Below, one piece after another: positions 7,224 through 13,911 of a stretch of DNA of 35,498 nucleotides. The notes under the pieces were generated by a model. The model made no database searches. It was not told the origin of the DNA and was given only the letters and a program-made list of their open reading frames with translations. Positions within the stretch are counted from its first letter, which is position 1. Each line of letters starts with the position of its first letter. Source of the stretch: Paraeggerthella hongkongensis (GTDB lineage: Bacteria > Actinomycetota > Coriobacteriia > Coriobacteriales > Eggerthellaceae); NCBI RefSeq assembly GCF_003340345.1, contig NZ_PPTQ01000023.1:1-35498 (forward strand). The letters run 5' to 3'. The translations under genes were made by a program, and so were the position numbers.

Positions 7224-7270
7224 GGAGCGCGAGGGGAGGGAGTTTCGGCTCTTGGAGCCGGAGTGCCGCC

Positions 7271-8623
7271 ATGCAGTATTTCGACAGACAGATCGGGCAG
7301 GACGACCTTGCGCGGCTCATCGCCGACCTCGCTTCCGTGCGTGCGGAAAAGGACAAGGTCAACCGAAAGAAGCGCTCGGGGGCGCCCTACGAGCCCAAGT
7401 TGCTGTGCCCGCGCAACTTCGTTTTGAGCAGCGAGACGGCTGCGGTTGTCGCTCGCGCGGAGATCGCGGTGGCGAAGTCCGACTGTCTGGTCGAGGGGTC
7501 GGCCTATCCGCTGCGGCGCTTGCTGTCGCGCGTGGAGGGCGTGGCTTCGGTGCGCACTAACGGCGTGAAGCCGAGCTACCGGGCGTGCTGCTATCTGGAC
7601 CTTGGCTCCTGGACGCATGCGCCGGCGGGTTCTGCCCGGCTTGTCAAGAACGCCGCGCGCATGCATGCGGGCTGCACGTCGGCTCAACTTGATGCTTCGT
7701 ACGCCGCTCATTTGGTGGAGGGCGCAGTGAACTTCATACTTTCCGACGTTTCTCAAGACGGCGATATAACGGCCGCGCATCTGGAGGCTTTGTACCGCGG
7801 CATCAGCGAAGGGTCGTATTGGGAGAAGGAAGCCGGCCTTCGTTCATGGGATTATAATCATCGGCGCAGCCCCGACGTGGATCTTGACATGTATCGGCCT
7901 CCGACCGCGGCGCAGCTTCCTCGGTTCATGAAGGACCTCGTGCAGTTTTGCAACCGCAATTCGTATTCGCCTATAGCGCGCTCGGCCATCGCCCATTACC
8001 AGCTTGAGGCGACCAAGGCGTTCATGGCGGGATCCGACCAGATCGGTCGTATTCTGGCTATCCTGATCTGGCGCAAGGCGGGGCTTATCGAGCATTACAT
8101 GCCCCCGTTCTCCATCACGCCGGCCATGACCACCATGCGCCATACAAGAAGGCTCGAACCGTATTTGACCGAGCATGATTTCGTGGATGCGGGCGAACTG
8201 CTTGCCGTGGACGAATGGGTGTACCACTGCGCGCGAGCCTGCGAGCTTTCTGTGCGCATCGCGAAGGTGTGCTGTCGAGAGGCGTCCGCTTTGACCGACT
8301 CGTGGACTGCGCAGGTCAAGGGAAGCGGGATAGAGTTGCGCAAGTGCGTGCGGAAGCTGATGAACGAGCTGATAGGAAGCCCGGTCGTCAGCATCCCCTT
8401 TGCAGCCGAGTTGATCGGAAGCAGCTTTTCCACCGCCGCGCGCGCTGTTTCCGATTTGGTGGAGGCGGGCGTTTTGCGCCAGATGGGAGGCGGCGGGCGC
8501 AACCGCGTGTTCGAGGCAGCCGAGGCGATCGCGCTGTTCACGCGGATAGAAGGCGCCTTTTTGCCCGAAACGCCGCTGTCGCGCGAATTCTTGATCGAGC
8601 AAAGCAAGGGAACGATCGCGTAG
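7271..8623 (+). CDS. Fic-fold protein with degenerate catalytic motif and C-terminal winged helix
   Basis: This 450-aa protein shows the order of HTH-type Fic proteins. There is an N-terminal region with a remnant of the inhibitory helix (LVEG, E75), a Fic core beginning YRPPTAAQLPRFMKDL, the helix ARSAIAHYQLE, and a C-terminal winged helix (about 370-440: IPFAAELIGSSFSTAARAVSDLVEAGVL). The active loop that should read HPFxDGNGRxGR instead reads KAFMAGSDQIGR (residues 249-260). The catalytic His, the acidic residue, Asn, Gly and first Arg are all replaced and only the distal GR remains. AMP transfer is therefore unlikely. With the DNA-binding domain intact, a regulatory role is plausible. The start is set by GGAG seven bases upstream and by the promoter at 7215-7223. 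It is divergent from the reductase operon. Confidence 0.8.
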   Translation: MQYFDRQIGQDDLARLIADLASVRAEKDKVNRKKRSGAPYEPKLLCPRNFVLSSETAAVVARAEIAVAKSDCLVEGSAYPLRRLLSRVEGVASVRTNGVKPSYRACCYLDLGSWTHAPAGSARLVKNAARMHAGCTSAQLDASYAAHLVEGAVNFILSDVSQDGDITAAHLEALYRGISEGSYWEKEAGLRSWDYNHRRSPDVDLDMYRPPTAAQLPRFMKDLVQFCNRNSYSPIARSAIAHYQLEATKAFMAGSDQIGRILAILIWRKAGLIEHYMPPFSITPAMTTMRHTRRLEPYLTEHDFVDAGELLAVDEWVYHCARACELSVRIAKVCCREASALTDSWTAQVKGSGIELRKCVRKLMNELIGSPVVSIPFAAELIGSSFSTAARAVSDLVEAGVLRQMGGGGRNRVFEAAEAIALFTRIEGAFLPETPLSREFLIEQSKGTIA

Positions 8624-8686
8624 CCGGCAAGGCGGGGGGCGGCAGGACGCTGCCTTGGCTTCCTTGCCTTTCCTTGCCGGCTACGC
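8618..8686. terminator. 15-bp inverted repeat overlapping a stop codon
   Basis: Arms 8618-8632 and 8672-8686 are perfect reverse complements. The left arm contains the TAG of the pseudo-Fic gene and the right arm ends 10 bases before the stop of the convergent methyltransferase. It probably acts as a shared bidirectional terminator. The 39-base loop is longer than usual. Confidence 0.55.
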
Positions 8687-8695
8687 TTCGGTTCC

Positions 8696-9586
8696 TTATT
8701 TGTTCCAGGCGAGGAACGCCCAGGTGACGGTGCGCGGCTGGCGCAGGCGCAGACGTCCTTGCGCAACGCCCTTCTTGTCGGGCTGCCCGGCGTGCTCGTT
8801 GTCCACGAGGTTGTCTTTCGCCCATGCGCGCAGCTTTTCGAGCGCGTTTTCGCGCACATCGTCGTCGACCAGGCCCGTTGCCGCGTCGTTCACCATGCGC
8901 GCGAACGCCTCGTAGGCGTCTTCGCAAGAGTCGAAGGTGTCCTCGCGGGCGCTTTCGATGTAGGACAGCTCGGGCTTGAGGCCTTCGTTCGCCAGGATGT
9001 TGAAGGCGTACAGGTAATCGTGCCCCCTTACCTGGTCAAGGCCTATGTCGGCCAGCAGGCGCTCGTCGGTGCGCGGAGAGGCCCCGGTTGACAGCGTGAT
9101 GCAGACGCGTCGGCGCGCCACGTCGGTCAAGCGCAGCAGCGAGTCGCGCAGGTCTGCGGTGGCGATGGACCGAGAAGCTACGGCAACGTCGGTCATGCCG
9201 GGGCGCACGCCGAAGCTGGCCCAATCGTCCTCCCAGCTCATGCGCTTGGGGAACACCGTTCGCACGCCCAGTTCCGCAAGCTCTTCCCCCATGCGGTCGA
9301 GCATGCCCTGCGAGAAGTCGGCGGCTACCACCTTGTGCCCCGCCTTTCCCAGCGGAATGCAGAGCGCGCCCGTGCCGCATCCCATGTCGAACACCGTCTC
9401 GCCCGGTTGCACGTCCGCCAGTTCCAGAAATCGTTCGACGTAGGGGTTCGGCGCGTCCTTCGTGGAGAAGGTGGACGCGCGCTTGTCCCAGTACGAGGCA
9501 TCGTCCACGCGGCGGCGCAGCTTCTGCAGCGCCTTCCATTCCTCGTTCCAATCGTGCGTGGTAAGCAGGGGGACGAACGGTTCCAT
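8696..9586 (-). CDS. Class I SAM-dependent methyltransferase
   Basis: This 296-aa soluble protein has the seven-strand SAM methyltransferase fold. Motif I VFDMGCGTGAL (about 65-75) follows an ~60-residue helical leader with WxxRA and PNPYVERFLEL. Motif post I is VVAADFS; a TDVAVASRS strand marks motif IV. The C-terminal third (EDAYEAFARMV, VRENALEKLRAW) resembles small-molecule methyltransferases found beside metal or corrinoid genes in anaerobes. The substrate cannot be assigned. AAAGG lies upstream of the ATG. It converges with the pseudo-Fic gene across a long inverted repeat and is divergent from thyX. Confidence 0.82.
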   Translation of the reverse strand: MEPFVPLLTTHDWNEEWKALQKLRRRVDDASYWDKRASTFSTKDAPNPYVERFLELADVQPGETVFDMGCGTGALCIPLGKAGHKVVAADFSQGMLDRMGEELAELGVRTVFPKRMSWEDDWASFGVRPGMTDVAVASRSIATADLRDSLLRLTDVARRRVCITLSTGASPRTDERLLADIGLDQVRGHDYLYAFNILANEGLKPELSYIESAREDTFDSCEDAYEAFARMVNDAATGLVDDDVRENALEKLRAWAKDNLVDNEHAGQPDKKGVAQGRLRLRQPRTVTWAFLAWNK

Positions 9587-9728
9587 GGCATGCCTTTCGC
9601 GTGAAGGGCCGCTTGCCCAGCGGGTACGCAGCCGTCGGTTTCGGGTACTATGGTAAAGAACGATACCGCATCGCGCACGGGTGGAGTGCGTGAAAACGGA
9701 TTATTTCTAACAGAGGAGTATTCGTCCT

Positions 9729-10409
9729 ATGCACGTTGAACTGCTGTACCATACGCCCGATCCCGAGCGCGCCATCGCAACGGCCGCGCGCCTGTGCTAC
9801 GCGCCCGTCGGTGCTGCCGAGCTCATGGAAACCATGCCCGAGGAGCGCGTGCGAAGCGTGCTTTCGACCATCATGGCAAGCGGGCATTTCTCCACGCTCG
9901 AACATGCCAGCTACACCTTCGCCGTAGACGGGGTGTCTCGCGCGCTCACGCACCAGCTGGTGCGCCACCGCATTGCCAGCTTCAACCAGCAAAGCCAGCG
10001 CTACGTGAAGTTCACCGACGGCCTGGCCACCGTCAAGCCGGAGAGCATCGCGGGCGATGCGCAGGCCGAAGCCGTGTTCGACCAGGCGATCGAGGCGGCT
10101 ATCGAAGCGTACGAGAAGCTGCTGGCCGCCGGCATTCCCGCGGAGGATGCCCGCTACCTGCTGCCCAACGCCGCCGAAACGAAGATCGTCATCACCATGA
10201 ACGTGCGCGAGCTGCTGCATTTCTTCTCGCTGCGCTGCTGCAACCGCGCGCAGTGGGAGATCCGCGACATGGCGCATCGCATGCTCGAGCTGGCGCGTCC
10301 GACCGCACCGTTCGTGTTCATGGACGCGGGCGCGCCCTGCATCCGCGGGAACTGCCCTGAAGGAAAGATGACCTGCGGAAACCCGTATCCGCGCGTGAAG
10401 AGGGGCTGA
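9729..10409 (+). CDS. thyX: FAD-dependent thymidylate synthase ThyX
   Basis: This 226-aa enzyme makes dTMP from dUMP using methylene-tetrahydrofolate, NADPH and FAD. The ThyX signature RHRxxSxNxxSxR is present as R79-H80-R81, S84, N86, S89 and R91. The HFSTLEHASYTFAVDGVS segment and the late LRCCNRAQWEIR block (the substrate-binding Arg region) are also typical. A GAGGAG lies about ten bases before the ATG. The C-terminal Cys-containing tail APCIRGNCPEGKMTCG resembles that of other Coriobacteriia and clostridial ThyX proteins. It is followed after one base by the DUF1385 gene, suggesting one transcript. Confidence 0.95.
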   Translation: MHVELLYHTPDPERAIATAARLCYAPVGAAELMETMPEERVRSVLSTIMASGHFSTLEHASYTFAVDGVSRALTHQLVRHRIASFNQQSQRYVKFTDGLATVKPESIAGDAQAEAVFDQAIEAAIEAYEKLLAAGIPAEDARYLLPNAAETKIVITMNVRELLHFFSLRCCNRAQWEIRDMAHRMLELARPTAPFVFMDAGAPCIRGNCPEGKMTCGNPYPRVKRG

Positions 10410-10410
10410 C

Positions 10411-11805
10411 GTGGCCGAGCAGAAGAGCGATCTTTCGCGCGCGTTCTCGGAGGACGGCGCGGTCAAGACCCATGTGGGAGGGCAGGCCCTTATCGAGGGC
10501 ATTATGATGCGGGGCCGGTACAACTGGTCGGTCGCCGTGCGCGAGCCTTCCGGCGGCGTGTACGTGGAAGAGCACGACCTGGCGTCGGGGCAGGGCAAGA
10601 ACGGCTGGATGTACTGGCCGCTCGTGCGCGGCTGCCGGGCTATGGTGGAGTCGCTCGTCCTAGGCTACAAGGCTCTCGAGATCGCGGCGCTGCACGCGTT
10701 CGCGGACGAATCGGACGAAGAGGGGGCTGCTGCCGAGGGGGTCGGAGGGGTCTGCCGCTCGGACAGTCCTGCTCGCACGAACAGCCCGCAGGCCTGTTCG
10801 GCTCGTGCGGAACTCGCTTCAGATCCCTCCGGCCCCCTCGTCGACGGATCTCCGTCGTCCGATTCGTCCGCTGGGAACCCTGCGGACGATCTCGAGGGGC
10901 TTGGACCCTCGCTCGCTGGCGGGGGCGGGGAGAAGGTGTTTTCCTGGAAGGACGATTTCGGGCGACCGGAAACGGTGATCGACGGGCTGGGCGCCCAGAG
11001 GACGCTTGACGTGGTGGAGGATCCTGCTTCTTCCGCTCCCGTCCAGGACCCTGCGCCGAAGGACGTCGAGAAAAAGTCGTTCATGGACGAGGAAGTCGAA
11101 TTCGGCAAGAAGGCGATGGCGGTGTCCATGGTGCTCGGCCTGGTGCTGGGCGTGGTGCTGTTCATCGTGGCGCCGGCGGCGCTCACGAACCTCATCGTGG
11201 GCGAGTACGATTCCAATACGGTGCTCTGGAACGTGGTCGACGGTTTGCTGCGCGTGCTCGTGTTCGTGTTCTACCTGTGGCTGATCGGGCGCATGCAGGA
11301 CATCAAGCGCATGTTCGGCTACCACGGCGCCGAGCACAAGACCATCCACTGCTACGAGCACGGCCTGCCCCTTACGCCGGAAAACGCGCGCAGCTTCCCC
11401 CGCTTGCACGTGCGCTGCGGCACCGCGTTTCTCATCATGGTCATGATCATCGCCATCTTCGTGTACACGGTGACGCCCATCAACGCGCTCATCGACGCAT
11501 GGGGCGTGGCCGACGGCGCGCCCAAGCTGGCGCTGGTCATTTTGATCCGCATCCTGCTCATGCCGGTCATCGCGGGCATATCCTACGAGATCACCGTGAA
11601 ATGGGCGGGCAGCCACCCGGACAATCCCATCGTCAAGGTGGTTCTGTGGCCCGGCATGCAGATGCAGTACCTTACCACGCGCGAGCCTGACGACGGGCAG
11701 ATCGAATGCGCTATTGCGGCCATGCAGCGCGTGCTCGAGCGGGAGGAAGCAGAGGACGCGAAGGCGAACGCCGCAGCGGAGGCTCCCACGCCTTCCGCGG
11801 CGTAG
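10411..11805 (+). CDS. DUF1385 (YqhQ-like) integral membrane protein with internal insertion
   Basis: This 464-aa protein begins at GTG, one base after the thyX stop. The N-terminal VGGQALIEGIMMRG and the later FGYHGAEHKTIHCYE, RCGTAFLIMVM and LTTREPDD blocks are hallmarks of the DUF1385 family. Four or five hydrophobic segments lie in about residues 235-415. The family is widespread and its function is unknown; it resembles B. subtilis YqhQ. Between the N-terminal block and the first membrane segment is a linker of about 140 residues, far longer than in YqhQ and rich in Ser, Pro, Asp and Gly. DNA encoding about residues 98-154 forms a long imperfect palindrome (separate entry), so the linker was probably enlarged by an inserted element. 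Confidence 0.88.
   Translation: MAEQKSDLSRAFSEDGAVKTHVGGQALIEGIMMRGRYNWSVAVREPSGGVYVEEHDLASGQGKNGWMYWPLVRGCRAMVESLVLGYKALEIAALHAFADESDEEGAAAEGVGGVCRSDSPARTNSPQACSARAELASDPSGPLVDGSPSSDSSAGNPADDLEGLGPSLAGGGGEKVFSWKDDFGRPETVIDGLGAQRTLDVVEDPASSAPVQDPAPKDVEKKSFMDEEVEFGKKAMAVSMVLGLVLGVVLFIVAPAALTNLIVGEYDSNTVLWNVVDGLLRVLVFVFYLWLIGRMQDIKRMFGYHGAEHKTIHCYEHGLPLTPENARSFPRLHVRCGTAFLIMVMIIAIFVYTVTPINALIDAWGVADGAPKLALVILIRILLMPVIAGISYEITVKWAGSHPDNPIVKVVLWPGMQMQYLTTREPDDGQIECAIAAMQRVLEREEAEDAKANAAAEAPTPSAA
10702..10871. repeat. ~170-bp imperfect palindrome inside the DUF1385 coding sequence
   Basis: Outer arms 10702-10718 and 10855-10871 are a perfect 17-bp inverted repeat. Inner arms 10734-10754 and 10820-10840 pair at 19 of 21 bases, and 10778-10784 pairs with 10794-10800. 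All three pairs share nearly one centre (about 10787), so the whole block is one long hairpin. It is read through in frame as low-complexity protein. The arrangement is like palindromic elements that tolerate insertion in genes. Confidence 0.8.
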
Positions 11806-11847
11806 CGCCGGTTCGGCACGCGCGGTCAACGAACGAAAGGGCATATC

Positions 11848-12624
11848 TTGGGAGCGGCTATAACGGCGCAGGACCTTCGGAAGTCGTTCAGGCTTTCCGC
11901 GAAGCAGCGCAAGATCGAGCGAACGGACAGTCGGATGAAGACGGCTGTCGACGGCTTGTCGTTCGAGGTGCAGCACGGCGAGATCTTCGGGCTGCTGGGT
12001 CCGAACGGAGCCGGCAAGACCACCACGCTGCGCATGCTGGCGGCCTTGGTCAAGCCCGATCAGGGCGATGCGCTCATCGACGGAAGGTCGGTCGTGTCCG
12101 ACCCCGTGGGCGTGCGCAGCTCTATCGGGTTTCTCACGAGCGACCTCAAGTTGGAGGACGTGTTCTCTCCCGATTACCTGTTCGACTTCTTCAGCGAGCT
12201 GCATCGCGTTGATCCCGCCGTGCGCGACGAACGCAAGCGCGCCCTGTTCGAGCGCTTCGGCATCGATCGTTTTGCGCAAACGAAGGTGGCAGATCTGTCC
12301 ACGGGCATGAAGCAGAAGACCTCGCTTGCGGTGTCGGTCGCGCACGATCCGTCGATCATCGTGTTCGACGAGCCCACCAACGGCCTTGACGTCCTTACGG
12401 CCAAGACGGTCACGGACTTCTTGGTGGAAATGAAAGGGGAGGGCAAGACCATCTTGCTGTCCACGCATATATTCACCCTGGTCGAGAAGGTGTGCGATCG
12501 CGTGGGCATCGTGATCGACGGGCGCATGGCCGCATGCGGCACGCTGCCCGACGTCACGCACGGACGCTCGCTCGAAGACGCGTTCTTCGATTTGTACGCG
12601 GCGGCGGTTCGGAGGGAATCATGA
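11848..12624 (+). CDS. ABC transporter ATP-binding protein (NatA-like)
   Basis: This 258-aa ATPase starts at TTG with GAAAGG seven bases upstream. Walker A GPNGAGKT is at residues 51-58, the signature LSTGM at 150-154 and Walker B IIVFDEPTNGLD at 170-181, with the switch His in LLSTHIF. The segment IGFLTSDLKLEDVFSPDYLFDFF resembles NatA-type sodium/drug export ATPases. The following gene, overlapping by ATGA, encodes the matching permease. The pair probably exports sodium ions or a small toxic compound; the substrate cannot be read. Confidence 0.88.
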   Translation: MGAAITAQDLRKSFRLSAKQRKIERTDSRMKTAVDGLSFEVQHGEIFGLLGPNGAGKTTTLRMLAALVKPDQGDALIDGRSVVSDPVGVRSSIGFLTSDLKLEDVFSPDYLFDFFSELHRVDPAVRDERKRALFERFGIDRFAQTKVADLSTGMKQKTSLAVSVAHDPSIIVFDEPTNGLDVLTAKTVTDFLVEMKGEGKTILLSTHIFTLVEKVCDRVGIVIDGRMAACGTLPDVTHGRSLEDAFFDLYAAAVRRES

Positions 12625-13796
12625 GCAACGGCGCTTTCACCATTGCACGCAAGGAGCTTGCGAAGTTCTTCAGCAACCGCGTGTCCGCGCTGGTTTCCAT
12701 CGTTTTGCCCGGCCTGCTGATATTCGTCGTGTGGACGGTGATGGGCGATGCGATGGGCAGCATGTTCCAGCCCGATGCCGCCAAACGGCCCGTGGTTGCC
12801 GTGGTGAACGAACCCGCCAGCCTTGAAGCGCTGGCGGACGCGGCGGGCATCGATGTCGTGAAGGAGGGTTCCTTGCCCGACGCCGATCGGATGCGCGAGG
12901 CCATCGAGCAAGGAGACGTCAAGGCGTTCGCCCTGTTCCCCGAAGGGTTCGACGAGTCCGTCGCGGCCTACGATCCCGCTTCGGGCACGGCGGCGCCACG
13001 CGTGGAGCTGTACCGCAATTCCACGGATCCCGATTCGGTGCAGGCGTTTTCCGCGCTCAAGGCCGCGCTCGACGCCTACGAGTCGTCGCTGTCGAACCGG
13101 TTCGACGTGAACGTCGGCGATGCGTCCTACGATGTTGCCGAAGAGCGCGACGTGGCCGGTTCCGTCGTGGTGTCGATCGTGCCCATGCTGTTGCTTATCT
13201 TGCTGTTCACCAGCTGCATGTCCGTGGCAGCTGAGTCGGTTGCCGGCGAAAAAGAGCGCGGTACCATGGCAACGCTTCTGGCGACGCCGGTTCGTCGGCG
13301 CGACATCGCATTGGGAAAGGTGCTCGCCGTGTCGATCATCGGCTTGCTGATTGCCGCATCGAGCGCGATCGGCATATTCGCGGGGCTGCCCAGCATCATG
13401 CAGGGCAGCGTGAGCATGAGCGTGTACGGCGTTTCCGACTACGTCTTGCTCGCATTGGTCATCGCGTCCACGACGCTGGTCGTGGTCGTTCTCATCACGA
13501 TGGTCTCGGCGTTGGCGCGCACGACCAAGGAAGCGTCCATGTACCTGACGCCGCTCATGATCGTGGGGATGCTCGTGGGCGCTTTGGGCATGTTCGGGGG
13601 CGCAACGCAGACGGAGCCGCAGTTCTACCTCATACCGCTGTACAACAGCGTGCAGTGCATGATCTCCATTTTCACGTTCGATTTCCAACCGATGAACGTG
13701 GCGTTGTGCGTAGCTTCCAACCTTGCGTACACGGGGGCGGGCGTTCTGGTTTTGCAGCGCATGTTCGACAGCGAACGCCTGATGTTCGCGCGCTAG
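12621..13796 (+). CDS. ABC exporter permease (NatB-like, ABC-2 family)
   Basis: This 391-aa membrane protein starts within the ATGA overlap with the ATPase gene. It has one N-terminal membrane segment (about 22-42) and a large extracytoplasmic domain of about 140 residues, which includes VVAVVNEPASLEALADAAG. Five further segments follow (SVVVSIVPMLLLILLFTS onward). The EKERGTMATLLATPVRR motif after the second segment is the ABC-2 coupling region. This 1+5 topology matches NatB and related exporters. The GGAGGG just before the ATG supports the start. Confidence 0.86.
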   Translation: MSNGAFTIARKELAKFFSNRVSALVSIVLPGLLIFVVWTVMGDAMGSMFQPDAAKRPVVAVVNEPASLEALADAAGIDVVKEGSLPDADRMREAIEQGDVKAFALFPEGFDESVAAYDPASGTAAPRVELYRNSTDPDSVQAFSALKAALDAYESSLSNRFDVNVGDASYDVAEERDVAGSVVVSIVPMLLLILLFTSCMSVAAESVAGEKERGTMATLLATPVRRRDIALGKVLAVSIIGLLIAASSAIGIFAGLPSIMQGSVSMSVYGVSDYVLLALVIASTTLVVVVLITMVSALARTTKEASMYLTPLMIVGMLVGALGMFGGATQTEPQFYLIPLYNSVQCMISIFTFDFQPMNVALCVASNLAYTGAGVLVLQRMFDSERLMFAR

Positions 13797-13911
13797 GCGC
13801 TTCGTCGTTCGAAAGGGAGCCGTTCGAGGGCTTGGCGGAAGGGGCCGGCTTGCGGTTCTTGTCGGTTTCGGTTTGCCGGCGGGTTTCCGGCGTCCTGTCG
13901 ATGCGCAGAGG

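Larger units (their letters stand above)
6956..7270. other. Divergent regulatory region between reductase operon and pseudo-Fic gene
   Basis: These 315 bases hold no gene. They contain two copies of the self-palindromic GCGGCCGC (6974-6981 and 6991-6998), which could fold in the reductase leader. They also hold the two dyads at 7102-7115 and 7125-7144 and an extended -10 for the plus-strand gene. A minus-strand -10-like AATAAT (complement of 7131-7136) lies inside the second dyad. Confidence 0.55.

Noticed and set aside
9646-9651. TACTAT as the thyX -10 box
   Set aside because: No -35 or extended -10 at suitable spacing, so I could not support it as a promoter feature.
10819-12561. 580-codon antisense frame opposite the DUF1385 and NatA genes
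   Set aside because: His/Arg/Asp-rich composition typical of antisense frames in GC-rich genes; the sense-strand genes have clear motifs.
12174-13688. 504-codon antisense frame opposite the ABC exporter genes
   Set aside because: Low-complexity His/Asp/Arg composition and complete overlap with recognised ABC genes.
13797-13911. Terminator between the NatB-like gene and the GGDEF gene
   Set aside because: Only short 5-bp stems (for example GCCGG/CCGGC) are visible; nothing convincing separates the convergent genes.
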